DNA from: Flavobacterium sp. 245 | GTDB taxonomy: Bacteria; Bacteroidota; Bacteroidia; Flavobacteriales; Flavobacteriaceae | DNA: 64,000 nucleotides | Direction of reading: 5' to 3' | NCBI RefSeq assembly: GCF_004362055.1 | Contig: NZ_SNXB01000001.1 | Coordinates: 310,001 to 374,000, forward strand | In this document: positions 1 to 8,962 of the stretch, one piece after another | How positions within the stretch are numbered: the stretch's first letter is position 1 | Layout of the letters: each line of letters opens with the position of its first letter | Notes under the pieces: generated by a model | Database searches by the model: none | Seen by the model: only the letters and a program-made list of their open reading frames with translations | Told to the model about the DNA's origin: nothing | Program-made: the position numbers and the translations under genes

Positions 1-600
1 ATAACTTTGAGTTCTTGAAGTCTGAAGCATAAAAGTCTGTAAATCCTGCTCTTCAATTTTAATAGAAATAGCCGATTTTAATTCGCTGAAATCTGTTTTT
101 TCAATTTCAAAACAAAGCGACGGAAGGTAATTTTTAAGGTATTTCCAATGACTTACTTTTGGCACTTTAAATAAATCCGAAAAACAGTCATTCATTAAAA
201 AAATATTCCAATCATCGTTTTCTTTTTCCAAAATCAAAGCGGCGCTGTCAATATTATTTAAAAGCGAACGATAAATCAATTCTTTCGAAATTTGTTCCTG
301 TTGCTGCACTTTTAGGGTTTCATACAAAAGATACAAACTTTCAAAATTGTCTTTTCTATTCTCTTCGGGGAAATTTGTTGTAAAGTCGTTCTGCAAAATC
401 GAAAGCAAAGTTCTGTCGTAAAACTGCAATTGGTTTTTTACATAAAAATACATTTCGGCCAGCATAATTAGAACAAAAATACCAACCAAAAGTGCGTTGT
501 AATAAAACATTTTATAAATCAGAAAAACGCAGAAGAAAAAGAGTATCATTACAAACAAGACTCTCACAAACAAGGCGTTATAAAATTTCCAGTTTTTCAT
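1..600 (-). CDS. sensor histidine kinase, N-terminal part (cut by window edge)
   Basis: This 200-codon open frame starts at an ATG at 600 and runs off the left edge of the window. Two hydrophobic stretches (about residues 13-32 and 36-54) anchor it in the inner membrane. They are followed by a helical linker and a segment that looks like the start of a PAS-type sensor (near LLNNIDSAALILEKE). The kinase core would lie outside the window, so the kinase call is an inference. It rests on topology and on the position directly downstream of, and co-directional with, an NtrC-type response regulator. It is probably the NtrY-like partner of that regulator. Confidence 0.65.
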   Translation of the reverse strand, partial: MKNWKFYNALFVRVLFVMILFFFCVFLIYKMFYYNALLVGIFVLIMLAEMYFYVKNQLQFYDRTLLSILQNDFTTNFPEENRKDNFESLYLLYETLKVQQQEQISKELIYRSLLNNIDSAALILEKENDDWNIFLMNDCFSDLFKVPKVSHWKYLKNYLPSLCFEIEKTDFSELKSAISIKIEEQDLQTFMLQTSRTQSY

Positions 601-747
601 TTTTATTTTTTGTTTGCCACAGATTAAAAGGATTAAAATGATTTTTTGCTTTGTCTTTAAATTTTAGTTTCACCCAGATTTAGCAGATAAAAGAAATCTT
701 GACTCTTTATTCTTGACTCTTTATTCTTAATTCTTAATTCTTCAAAT
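601..747. repeat. intergenic repeat words, including a 14-bp tandem repeat
   Basis: Positions 615-647 hold a tract (TTGCCACAGATT, then AGGATTAAAATGATTTT) that recurs in variant form at 20904-20945. At 698-725 the 14-mer CTTGACTCTTTATT occurs twice in tandem, then CTTAATT twice. The second of these shorter words runs into the 3' end of the response regulator gene. No gene or terminator hairpin is evident. Confidence 0.6.
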
Positions 748-2077
748 CGTATTTTTCAATTCTTCTATACAAGGCCGCTCTTGACAAACCTAATTCCTCG
801 GCGGTTTTGCTGATGTTGCCGTGGTGTTTGAATAAGGCTTTTTCAATTGCCGTTTTTTCTAATTCAGAAAGTGGGTTTTCATCGTTTTCCTGAATTTCTT
901 CAAAATCTAAAATATCAAGATCGTGAACTGTAATCGTATTATTATCGGCTAAAATCAGCGCACGTTCAATCTTATTTTCCATTTCGCGCACATTTCCTTT
1001 CCATGGATATTTTTCTAAATAAGGCGCAACATTTTCTTCAAAATGCCAATTGTCTTGATTGTATTTTTCGGCAATTTGATCGAGAACAAAATGCGCCATT
1101 GGCACAATATCTTCTTTTCGTTCGCGAAGAGGTGGCAAATTAATTTCCATCGTATTGATTCGGTACAGCAAATCTTCTCTAAAAACTTTATTTTTTACCT
1201 CCGCTTTAATATCATTATTAGTTGCCGAAATAATTCGGACATTTAAAGGTCTTGCTTTGCTTTCGCCTAAACGCGTAACCGTTTTTGTCTGTAAAACATG
1301 TAATAATTTAGACTGTAGATGAAGCGGAATATTCCCAATTTCATCTAAAAAAATAGTGCCATTTTGAGCCGATTCAAATCTTCCTGGCGTATCTGTTTTG
1401 GCATCTGTAAAAGCGCCTTTTGCGTATCCAAAAAGTTCGCTTTCGAATAAATTATCACTCAATGAACCCAAATCAACATGAACAAAAGGTTCGTTTTTTC
1501 GTTCTGAATTCTGATGAATAAATTCCGCAAAAACGTATTTCCCCGTTCCGTTTTCGCCTAAAATCAAAACATTCGCATCTGTTCGCGCTACTTTTTCGGC
1601 AATCGAATAGGCTTGTTTAATTTTTTGAGAAGTACCCGTAAAATATCTTTTTTCTGTTTTTTCAACAACAGGTTTTTTATTGTTTTTTCGGCTTTCGGCG
1701 ACAGCCTTATCAATTATTTCGAGTAATTTTTCATTGTTCCAAGGTTTCAAAACATAATCAAAAGCCCCAATTTTTATACCTTCAACAGCAGTATCAATTT
1801 TCCCAAAAGCAGTCATTAAAATCACAATTGTATTTGGAGAAAGCGTTTTGATTTCTTTCAGCCAATGAATTCCTTCGCGTCCATCTTCAAACCCAATTCG
1901 GTAATTCATGTCCAATAAAACAACATTTATGTCATTTTCGGTCAAAGCAGCGATGATTTTTTTTGGGCTATTTTCAGTAAAAATGGTTTCAAAATGCTTT
2001 TTGAGAATCATTTTTGCCGAAAAAAGAATTTCTTCCTGATCGTCAACAATTAATATTTGGGCTTGTTTTTTTCTCAT
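734..2077 (-). CDS. sigma-54-dependent response regulator (NtrC family)
   Basis: The protein has a receiver domain (acidic pair D12/D13, phospho-acceptor D56 in VVLLDMNY, later MTAFG and the KPW lysine). A AAA+ sigma-54 activator domain follows (Walker A GENGTGKY, Walker B GTIFLDEIG), and the C-terminus is a Fis-type HTH (GNISKTAEELGLSRAALYRR). The sigma-54 contact loop reads GAFTDA instead of the usual GAFTGA. I start it at the ATG at 2077 (MRKKQAQ), because the next methionine, 17 codons upstream, would add a tail unlike receiver domains and lies in the probable control region. A sensor kinase gene follows downstream on the same strand. The divergent efflux operon carries a sigma-54-like promoter and is the likely target. 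Confidence 0.9.
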   Translation of the reverse strand: MRKKQAQILIVDDQEEILFSAKMILKKHFETIFTENSPKKIIAALTENDINVVLLDMNYRIGFEDGREGIHWLKEIKTLSPNTIVILMTAFGKIDTAVEGIKIGAFDYVLKPWNNEKLLEIIDKAVAESRKNNKKPVVEKTEKRYFTGTSQKIKQAYSIAEKVARTDANVLILGENGTGKYVFAEFIHQNSERKNEPFVHVDLGSLSDNLFESELFGYAKGAFTDAKTDTPGRFESAQNGTIFLDEIGNIPLHLQSKLLHVLQTKTVTRLGESKARPLNVRIISATNNDIKAEVKNKVFREDLLYRINTMEINLPPLRERKEDIVPMAHFVLDQIAEKYNQDNWHFEENVAPYLEKYPWKGNVREMENKIERALILADNNTITVHDLDILDFEEIQENDENPLSELEKTAIEKALFKHHGNISKTAEELGLSRAALYRRIEKYDLKN

Positions 2078-2111
2078 CCTGTATTTTTTTGTCCGATTTT
2101 GAACGGTCAAC

Positions 2112-2127
2112 TGTTCATTATCGAACA
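2112..2127. promoter_or_regulatory. inverted repeat TGTTC-N6-GAACA, possible activator site
   Basis: A perfect 5-bp inverted repeat (TGTTC, six bases, GAACA) lies between the divergent regulator and efflux genes, about 65-80 bp upstream of a sigma-54-like promoter. A further GAAC half-site sits at 2101-2104. Placement fits an upstream activator sequence for the NtrC-type protein. This is inferred from position only. Confidence 0.4.
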
Positions 2128-2191
2128 CTCTTCTTTTGGGTTGTTTTGAAAAGCTTCTTTAAAATCAATGCTTTACAAATTATAATTTTTG

Positions 2192-2206
2192 TGGCACAGT
2201 ATTTAC
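2192..2206 (+). promoter_or_regulatory. sigma-54-like promoter (-24/-12)
   Basis: TGGCACA-GTAT-TTAC matches the consensus TGGCACG-N4-TTGC except at two positions, keeping the -24 GG and the -12 C at correct spacing. Transcription would start near 2218, 18 bp before the adaptor gene ATG. It fits control by the divergently encoded NtrC-type activator. Confidence 0.5.
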
Positions 2207-2235
2207 CTATTGGCTATCAGTAAATTATTTAAAAA

Positions 2236-3483
2236 ATGGACACCGTTATTCCTCGTAAAAATAGAAAATTTAGATATCTCACAATAGCAATTGGAGTTTT
2301 TTTAGTTTTGGCCACAATTATCTTTTTTTCGTTTAACACTAAAAGAAGTTTAAATGTAAAAGCGCAAGAACTTTCGATCCAAAAAGCCGAAAAAGCTTTT
2401 TTTGAAGATTTTGTGGTTTTTCAGGCCAAAGTTGAACCTTTAAACGTAATGCTTGTCAACGTTACTGAAGGCGGATCTGTAAAAGAGATTTTTGTTGAAA
2501 ATGGCGCAATGGTTACAAAAGGTCAATCGCTGGCAAGACTATACAACCCAAATACAGAACTGAATTACCTAACTCAGGAAACAGCAATTATCGAGCAAAT
2601 CAATAATTTGAATACGGGAAAACTGAACATCAGAAATCAGGAATTGAATTTAAACAAAGATTTAGTTTTGATCGAACACGATTATAACGATGCCAAAAGA
2701 TTGTACGACATGAACTCGAAATTGTATGATAAAGATGTGATTTCGAAAAATGATTGGAATACTTTTAAAGAAAGTTTACGTTTTCAGGAAGAACGAAAAA
2801 GAACCATACAGCAGAGTATTCAGAAAGAAAAACAAACCAACCAGATTCAAATTTCACAAATCAACCGTTCGATTCAGACCATGGAGAAAAGTTTGGATAT
2901 TTTACGAAACAACAAGAAAAACTTCCTAATTACCGCTCCAGAATCTGGTCGATTAACATCATTTGAACCTGTTTTAGGAAAAACATTCCAGGCGGGAGAA
3001 AGCATAGGGAAAATCGATTCGAAAAAAGGCTACAAACTTACTGCCGATGTAGATGAATTTTATTTGGAGAAAGTCCGAGAAGGTTTAAAAGGACAAGTAG
3101 AATTTAAAGGAAAAGCACTTGAAGTTGTGGTTACCAAAGTAATTCCGGAAGTCAAAAGCGGCCATTTTACAGTAGAATTGGCTTTTACATCTAAAGAAAA
3201 TATTGTACTGCAAGATGGACTTAGTTTTGGCGTAAAACTGATTTTATCTGAGAGAAATAAAATATTGGTTCTGCCAAAAGGAAGCTTTAATCAAGAAACA
3301 GCAGGAAAATGGATTTTTGTGGTAAAAGGAAACAAAGCAGAACGAAGAAATATAAAATTAGGAAGAGAAAATCCTTCTTATTATGAAGTTCTTGAAGGAC
3401 TAAAAGAAGGCGAATCTGTGATTACTTCATCGTATTCAGATTATAAAGATATCGAGGAATTATCGATTAGTAATACGCAGTAA
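2236..3483 (+). CDS. HlyD/MacA-type efflux periplasmic adaptor
   Basis: This 415-residue protein has a short cytoplasmic N-terminus and one membrane anchor (about residues 15-34). A lipoyl-like half follows (VTEGGSVKEIFVENGAMVTKGQ), then a long coiled-coil region (about residues 110-225), the second lipoyl half (LITAPESGRL) and a beta-barrel/membrane-proximal part. It would link an inner-membrane ABC transporter to an outer-membrane channel. An ABC ATPase and an FtsX-type permease follow on the same strand, giving a MacAB-like set. No outer-membrane factor is in the window. The substrate is unknown. Confidence 0.88.
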   Translation: MDTVIPRKNRKFRYLTIAIGVFLVLATIIFFSFNTKRSLNVKAQELSIQKAEKAFFEDFVVFQAKVEPLNVMLVNVTEGGSVKEIFVENGAMVTKGQSLARLYNPNTELNYLTQETAIIEQINNLNTGKLNIRNQELNLNKDLVLIEHDYNDAKRLYDMNSKLYDKDVISKNDWNTFKESLRFQEERKRTIQQSIQKEKQTNQIQISQINRSIQTMEKSLDILRNNKKNFLITAPESGRLTSFEPVLGKTFQAGESIGKIDSKKGYKLTADVDEFYLEKVREGLKGQVEFKGKALEVVVTKVIPEVKSGHFTVELAFTSKENIVLQDGLSFGVKLILSERNKILVLPKGSFNQETAGKWIFVVKGNKAERRNIKLGRENPSYYEVLEGLKEGESVITSSYSDYKDIEELSISNTQ

Positions 3484-3493
3484 ACGCAATCTT

Positions 3494-3626
3494 GTCATTT
3501 CGACAGAGGAGAAATCACAAAAAACCGAGAAAAAGTTTGCCACGAATTACACAAATTTTCACAAATTTTTATTCAGCGCGAAAAAATTAAAAATATAATT
3601 CGCGGAAATTCGTGCAATTCGTGGCA
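3494..3626. repeat. dispersed intergenic repeat elements between adaptor and ATPase genes
   Basis: GTCATTTCGACAGAGGAG at 3494-3511 matches the start of an element at 58880. Positions 3539-3552 (GCCACGAATTACAC) and 3612-3625 (GTGCAATTCGTGGC) form a 14-bp inverted repeat with one mismatch, about 60 bp apart. Related elements sit at 14078-14267 and 20957-21015. The element separates two genes of one apparent operon. Confidence 0.75.
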
Positions 3627-3702
3627 AAAAAATATAAGTTTCAATCATCAGTCAAAATCATCAATCAAAAAACGAATAATAACATTTAACACCTTTAGCA
3701 TT

Positions 3703-4410
3703 ATGATAACAATTCAAAATTTAACCAAAGTTTTTAGAACAGAAGAAGTAGAAACATCAGCATTGAGCGGTATTTCTTTAGAAATTAAAAAAGGGGATTT
3801 TTTAACTATCATGGGACCTTCAGGTTGTGGAAAATCGACTTTATTAAATATCATCGGGCTTTTAGACAGCGCCAGTGGTGGAAGCTATAAATTACTAGAT
3901 CAAGAAATGATTGGTCTAAAAGAAAAAGGAAGAGCGCAGGTTCGTAAGGAAAATATCGGATTCATTTTTCAGAATTTCAATCTTATCGATGAACTTTCTG
4001 TATATGACAATATCGAGTTGCCTTTGCTTTACAACAATGTAAAAGCATCTGAAAGAAAACAAAAAATTGAAGCCATTGCCGAAAAATTAAATATTTCGCA
4101 CCGATTAAAACATTTTCCACAACAGCTTTCTGGAGGTCAGCAGCAAAGAGTTGCAGTTGCAAGAGCTTTAGTGAATGATCCGAAAATCATTCTTGCCGAT
4201 GAGCCAACTGGAAACTTAGACAGTAAAAACGGTAACGAAGTAATGGAACTTTTAACCGATTTACACGCAAAAGGCGCAACAATTTTGATGGTAACCCACT
4301 CTGATTATGATGCTTCGTTCTCGCAAAGAACCATTCATATGAAAGACGGTGTGATATTCTCTGAAAAATTAAACCAGAGAAATGTAGATGTTTTTATGGA
4401 CGCTAAATAA
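3703..4410 (+). CDS. ABC transporter ATP-binding protein (MacB/LolD type)
   Basis: The 235-residue cytoplasmic ATPase shows Walker A GPSGCGKST (about 38-46), Q-loop FIFQNFNL, signature LSGGQQQRV and Walker B IILADEPTGNLDS, followed by the H-loop in MVTHS. This is the layout of the LolD/MacB-N/FtsE family, which powers FtsX-type permeases in extruding lipoproteins, peptides or drugs across the envelope. It precedes an 809-residue permease with no ATPase of its own, and is probably co-transcribed with it. Confidence 0.92.
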   Translation: MITIQNLTKVFRTEEVETSALSGISLEIKKGDFLTIMGPSGCGKSTLLNIIGLLDSASGGSYKLLDQEMIGLKEKGRAQVRKENIGFIFQNFNLIDELSVYDNIELPLLYNNVKASERKQKIEAIAEKLNISHRLKHFPQQLSGGQQQRVAVARALVNDPKIILADEPTGNLDSKNGNEVMELLTDLHAKGATILMVTHSDYDASFSQRTIHMKDGVIFSEKLNQRNVDVFMDAK

Positions 4411-4418
4411 AAGAAAAG

Positions 4419-4490
4419 ATGGTAAAATTTATCGTAGCAGCAATCGTAATTCTGGTAGAATTTGTCTGCAAAATATGGGCTTTGATTTAA
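4419..4490 (+). CDS. possible 23-residue hydrophobic membrane peptide
   Basis: An ATG eight bases after the ATPase stop opens a 23-codon frame beginning MVKFIVAAIVILVEF and ending in WALI. Apart from two Lys, one Glu and one Cys it is hydrophobic, long enough for a single transmembrane helix. The leader AAGAAAAG could serve as a weak ribosome site. It lies between the ATPase and permease genes of one operon, so a small transporter accessory subunit is conceivable. It matches no family I can name, and coding status is unproven. Confidence 0.4.
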   Translation: MVKFIVAAIVILVEFVCKIWALI

Positions 4491-4538
4491 AAAACTAATC
4501 GGGTTGCAAAACCTAAATAACTACAAAACACAAATACC

Positions 4539-6968
4539 ATGATTTCTAACTGGTTTAAAATATTTATTTATCATTTAAAGCAAAACAAACTGTTTTCGTT
4601 TTTGAATGTTTTAGGATTAAGCATTGGGGTTGCCGGAGTGATTTTTGCGATTTTATATTGGAACAATGAACACGCTTATGATCAATGGAATCCGGAAAAA
4701 GAAAATGTTTATCAAGTTTTGAACAAAATTGGAGGTACCGGAGATACATGGGCTACCAATTCAATTCCGTTTGGCGAAACCTGTAAAGCAACAATTCCTG
4801 AAATTGAGTCTCTTTCTTTCTTAAATATTTGGTACAATGAAGCACCTATAAAATATAAGAATCAAAAACTGATGGATAAAAAGATCACTGTTGCTGACAA
4901 TGGTTTTTTTGATGCCTTCCCATTTCCTATAGTTAAAGGAGCTAAAACAAATATATTAAAAGAAAAAAATAGTGTTGCTTTATCGGAGGAAGCTGCAAGA
5001 TTACTTTTTAAAGATGAAGATCCAATTGGTAAATCCATCAATTACAATAGTAAATTTTATATTGTAAAGTCTGTCTATCATTTAATTAAACCATCATCTA
5101 TAGAGCCAAATTACGTTTTTGGAGGCGTAAAACGTGAACAAGACGAAAACAGCTGGGGAAATTTTAATTATGGTATGATAATCAAAATTAAAAAAGGTTC
5201 AAATCCTGCAGCCGTTTTAAAGAAAATGCAAAATGTAAATTTTGTCAACAGAACTATGAAGGATGCAAAGGAAAGCGGCCTGACTCCGGAACAATATGTA
5301 AAAGAAAACGGTGAAACAACCGTAATTATAGATCAGCTGCAAACGGCACGTTTACATGGAACAAAATCTTCGGGAGGCCGAAATTTACCGGAAGGTAAAG
5401 GTAATCTGCAGTTGCTTTATATTATGGCAGGTTTATCCATTCTAATCTTGACTCTATCTTTGGTAAATTACATCAATTTAGCCACTGCTTCTGCCATAAA
5501 ACGAGCCAAAGAAGTTGGAGTACGTAAAATTGTCGGGGCTTCAAAAAATCAGATTGTTACGCAATTTATCTTCGAAACTGCTATAGTTGTAATTTTAGGG
5601 ATCATTTTTGCATTGGCAATAGTCGAACTTGCATTGCCTTACTATAATTCTTTTTTGAATAAAACTTTAACCATGAATGGTGGTGAATTTTACCTGCAGC
5701 TCATTTTTATATTTGGATTAGTAATCATTCTTGCAGGTATTTTTCCAGCCATTTATATTTCAAATTTTGAAACTTTGAAAGTTTTAAAAGGTAATTTTTC
5801 CAGAAGTAAAAGTGGTATCTGGATTCGGAATTCAATGCTTATTTTTCAATTTGGAATCGCCGCATTTTTCATCATTGGAGCGTTAATTGTGAATTCGCAA
5901 GTAGATTACATGATGAATAAAGACCTCGGTTTTAGTGGCAATCAGATTATTAGAATTCCATACAATCTTCCTGATTTTCGTACTAAAACAGATAAATATC
6001 AGACAGCAAAACAAGAAATCAAAAAGATTCAGGGCGTACAGGACGTGACAACTTTTGCCGGATCCTTTGGTTACAGTACCAATTCAAGCTCAGGATTTAC
6101 ACATAATGGCGTTTTTGTGCAGCCTCGAAATGTCGAAATGGATTTTGGTTTTCTTGAAATGATGAAAATTAAAATTGTAAAGGGCCGCGATTTATCGCCT
6201 CAATTTGCTTCTGACACTATAAGCAACTGGTTAATTAACGAAACACTGGCTAAAACATTACATCTTAAAAATCCAATCAATACCATTATCACATCTGGTT
6301 GGGGAGATGAAAAAGGAAACATGAAATTTAAAATCGTGGGTATTGTAAAAGATTTTCACATTACAGGTTTGCAAAATAAAGTGCCTCCAATGGTTTTCAT
6401 TAACCTTAAGACTTTAAAATGGAATAATTTTGACAATCTTTTTATTAAAGTTTCTCCGGAAAATTTAAGCGAAACTTTGTCCAAATTAAAGACTTATTGG
6501 GAGAAAAACGTGAATCCTGATTATCCATTTGAATACGAATTTGTAAATAAAGGTTTTGCAAAAACTTACGAGGAACAAGTAAAACAAAAAGATGTTTTCT
6601 TTATTTTAAATCTCATCGTAATTATTATTGCAATTTTTGGGTTATTCGCTTTAGCGTCATTTTCAATGGAAAGAAGACTAAAAGAAATCGCCATCAGAAA
6701 AACGCTAGGTGCCGAAACTGATGTTTTGCTTAAAGAATTATCTAAACAATACATTATTTTCTGTTTAATGGGATTTGCAGTCGGAATTGTACCGGCTTAT
6801 ATTTTATTACAAAAATGGCTTGAAGATTTTGCTTTCAGAATTAATATTTCTGTTATGCCATTTTCGATATCACTAATTTCATTACTGGCATTAACTTTGA
6901 TGATTGTCTTGGCAAAAGCATATCAAGTAACTAAAATTGATATTCTTAAATATTTAAAATACGAATAA
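4539..6968 (+). CDS. ABC transporter permease, FtsX/MacB type
   Basis: The 809-residue protein follows the Bacteroidota FtsX layout. It has an N-terminal helix (about 18-42), a large periplasmic MacB-PCD domain, and a three-helix FtsX domain (about 290-410). A further helix opens the second half (about 430-455), followed by a second periplasmic domain and a last FtsX domain (about 680-800). Both FtsX domains carry the typical cytoplasmic motif (KRAKEVGVRKIVGA and RRLKEIAIRKTLGA). Such permeases use a separate ATPase, here the gene at 3703, and transmit force to the periplasm, often with a MacA-like adaptor. A terminator follows directly. Substrate unknown. Confidence 0.9.
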   Translation: MISNWFKIFIYHLKQNKLFSFLNVLGLSIGVAGVIFAILYWNNEHAYDQWNPEKENVYQVLNKIGGTGDTWATNSIPFGETCKATIPEIESLSFLNIWYNEAPIKYKNQKLMDKKITVADNGFFDAFPFPIVKGAKTNILKEKNSVALSEEAARLLFKDEDPIGKSINYNSKFYIVKSVYHLIKPSSIEPNYVFGGVKREQDENSWGNFNYGMIIKIKKGSNPAAVLKKMQNVNFVNRTMKDAKESGLTPEQYVKENGETTVIIDQLQTARLHGTKSSGGRNLPEGKGNLQLLYIMAGLSILILTLSLVNYINLATASAIKRAKEVGVRKIVGASKNQIVTQFIFETAIVVILGIIFALAIVELALPYYNSFLNKTLTMNGGEFYLQLIFIFGLVIILAGIFPAIYISNFETLKVLKGNFSRSKSGIWIRNSMLIFQFGIAAFFIIGALIVNSQVDYMMNKDLGFSGNQIIRIPYNLPDFRTKTDKYQTAKQEIKKIQGVQDVTTFAGSFGYSTNSSSGFTHNGVFVQPRNVEMDFGFLEMMKIKIVKGRDLSPQFASDTISNWLINETLAKTLHLKNPINTIITSGWGDEKGNMKFKIVGIVKDFHITGLQNKVPPMVFINLKTLKWNNFDNLFIKVSPENLSETLSKLKTYWEKNVNPDYPFEYEFVNKGFAKTYEEQVKQKDVFFILNLIVIIIAIFGLFALASFSMERRLKEIAIRKTLGAETDVLLKELSKQYIIFCLMGFAVGIVPAYILLQKWLEDFAFRINISVMPFSISLISLLALTLMIVLAKAYQVTKIDILKYLKYE

Positions 6969-6987
6969 CTTGTAGACCATTTTTTTA

Positions 6988-7025
6988 GAAACCCGCCAAA
7001 TTAAAATCTTGGCGGGTTTCTTTTT
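6988..7025 (+). terminator. rho-independent terminator of the efflux operon
   Basis: GAAACCCGCCAA pairs perfectly with TTGGCGGGTTTC across a 9-base loop and is followed by TTTTT. Confidence 0.9.
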
Positions 7026-7186
7026 GTCTTTTTTCAGCTTAAATTTTCATTTTTTTTGTCTAAAAATTACCTTTTCCTGCTTTACTTTTTAAAATCACTT
7101 CAAAAAAAATGCAACGCTATCGTTTTGAATAATTTCGATATCAATAAATACGATTCAAAAAAAGTAAGAATCCGAACTTAATCTGT

Positions 7187-7194
7187 TATCTTTG
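7187..7194 (+). promoter_or_regulatory. -7 promoter box (TATCTTTG)
   Basis: This matches the Bacteroidota -7 consensus TAnnTTTG about 70 bp upstream of the Fe-S carrier gene at 7266. Confidence 0.65.
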
Positions 7195-7265
7195 CAGTCT
7201 GAAACAAGTTTAAATAAACATAGTAGTTAAACATGTCTCATCATTAGAAAACACCTACATTAAAA

Positions 7266-8399
7266 ATGAAATTAGATAGAAAAGAAATTCTTAAAGCTTT
7301 AGAAACTATCACTATAGCTGGAGAAGGAAAAAATATGGTTGAAAGCGGTGCAGTTGCTAATGTTATTACATTTGGCGATGAAGTTGTAGTCGATTTATTA
7401 CTTCATACACCTGCAATGCACATCAAAAAAAGAGCAGAAGATGATATCAAAAAAACGATTCACGAATTGATATCTCCTGAAGCAAAAGTTAAAGTAAACA
7501 TTAAAGTTGAAGCCAAGGAAAATCCTAATGAAATAAAAGGAAAAGCAATTCCTGGCATCAAAAATATTATTGCCGTTGCTTCTGGAAAAGGAGGAGTTGG
7601 TAAATCTACAGTTACAGCAAATCTTGCCGTAACACTAGCAAAAATGGGTTTTTCTGTCGGAATTTTAGATGCTGATATTTATGGCCCTTCAATGCCAATC
7701 ATGTTTGATGTTGAAAACGAAAAACCAATTTCGGTTACCGTTGACGGAAAATCAAAAATGAAACCAATTGTAAGTTATGAAATTAAAATACTTTCTATCG
7801 GTTTCTTTACAGCACCTAGCCAAGCTGTAATCTGGAGAGGCCCAATGGCAGCAAAAGCATTAAACCAAATGATTTTTGATGCAGACTGGGGAGAACTAGA
7901 TTTCATGTTGCTAGATTTACCTCCAGGAACGGGAGATATTCACCTTTCGATCATGCAATCATTGCCAATTACAGGAGCAGTAGTAGTAAGCACACCTCAG
8001 GCTGTTGCTCTTGCAGATGCCAAAAAAGGAGTTGCCATGTTCATGCAGGACAATATCAATGTTCCGGTTTTAGGAATAATTGAAAATATGGCCTACTTTA
8101 CACCAGAAGAATTACCAGAAAACAAATATTACATCTTTGGTCAGGAAGGAGCAAAAAATCTTGCTGCAGATTTAGATGTACCATTTTTAGGTGAAGTTCC
8201 AATTGTTCAGTCTATTCGTGAAGCAGGAGATTACGGTCGTCCAGCAGCTTTGCAGACAGCCTCAGTAATTGAAACTGTTTTTGAAGAAATCACTCGAAAT
8301 GTTGTACAGGAAACAGTAAACAGAAACGAAAATTTACCAGCAACAGAAGCCATTAAAATTACTACAATGGCAGGATGTTCAGCAGTGAAAAAAAATTAG
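7266..8399 (+). CDS. apbC: Mrp/ApbC/NBP35-family iron-sulfur cluster carrier ATPase
   Basis: The 377-residue protein has an N-terminal DUF59/MIP18-like domain (about 1-90) and a P-loop ATPase with the deviant Walker A GKGGVGKST near residue 107. The MRP signatures WRGPMAAKALNQM and LDLPPGTGDIHLS follow. The family moves 4Fe-4S clusters to apo-proteins in the cytoplasm. The CxxC typical of some members is not clear here; the C-terminal tail has a single Cys (MAGCSAV). A NifU-domain gene and a ferredoxin lie downstream, forming a small Fe-S neighbourhood. Confidence 0.9.
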   Translation: MKLDRKEILKALETITIAGEGKNMVESGAVANVITFGDEVVVDLLLHTPAMHIKKRAEDDIKKTIHELISPEAKVKVNIKVEAKENPNEIKGKAIPGIKNIIAVASGKGGVGKSTVTANLAVTLAKMGFSVGILDADIYGPSMPIMFDVENEKPISVTVDGKSKMKPIVSYEIKILSIGFFTAPSQAVIWRGPMAAKALNQMIFDADWGELDFMLLDLPPGTGDIHLSIMQSLPITGAVVVSTPQAVALADAKKGVAMFMQDNINVPVLGIIENMAYFTPEELPENKYYIFGQEGAKNLAADLDVPFLGEVPIVQSIREAGDYGRPAALQTASVIETVFEEITRNVVQETVNRNENLPATEAIKITTMAGCSAVKKN

Positions 8400-8401
8400 A
8401 T

Positions 8402-8505
8402 AATTGAGATAGAACTAATGAGATAATTTGAAAATTAGATAATTAGATAATTTTGCTCAAAGTGAATTTTCTAATTTTCTAATTGACACATTTTCTAATT
8501 GATAA
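8402..8505. repeat. AT-rich word repeat (AATTAGATAATT / TTTTCTAATT)
   Basis: The gap between the Fe-S carrier and NifU-domain genes consists of repeats of AATTAGATAATT and its near-complement (TTTTCTAATTTTCTAATT), able to fold as a long imperfect hairpin. It resembles in style, but not in sequence, the word repeats in the leucine cluster. Confidence 0.55.
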
Positions 8506-8509
8506 AATT

Positions 8510-8749
8510 ATGACAACAGAAGAATTAACAAATAACGTTTTATTAGCTTTAGACGAAATAAGGCCATTTTTAAAATCTGACGGCGGCGATATTACGCTAA
8601 TTTCCATAGACGAAGACAAACATGTAAAAGTTCGTCTTGAGGGAGCATGCATTAGCTGCAGCGTAAATCAAATGACTTTAAAAGCAGGAGTAGAAACTAC
8701 TATTAAAAAGTATGCGCCACAAATTGAAACTGTGGTAAATATCATGTAG
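8510..8749 (+). CDS. NifU C-terminal-domain Fe-S scaffold protein
   Basis: I start this 79-residue protein at the ATG at 8510 (MTTEELTNNV), since the upstream extension lies inside the repeat tract. It is a single NifU-like domain with SDGGDITLISI and the cluster-binding CISC motif. Such small Nfu proteins hold or pass Fe-S clusters. It lies about 110 bp downstream of the ApbC-type ATPase, suggesting joint function in cluster delivery. Confidence 0.88.
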   Translation: MTTEELTNNVLLALDEIRPFLKSDGGDITLISIDEDKHVKVRLEGACISCSVNQMTLKAGVETTIKKYAPQIETVVNIM

Positions 8750-8929
8750 TGAATCGTTTTTTACTAGCATTTCTGATTTTTGATTATTAACAAGAATAAT
8801 ATTTCTTTTGAATCTTTTTATTGAATTTCTTAATAAAAAGATTCAAAAAAGTATCAAATATTACAGATTTAATAAAAAACAATACAAAGATTTAAGAGTT
8901 TTAGTGACGTCATTTTTACTTATTTAACT

Positions 8930-8937
8930 TAAATTTG
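8930..8937 (+). promoter_or_regulatory. -7 promoter box (TAAATTTG)
   Basis: TAnnTTTG match 25 bp upstream of the secreted protein gene at 8963. Confidence 0.6.
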
Positions 8938-8962
8938 TAAAATAACCCTAAATCTCAAATTT

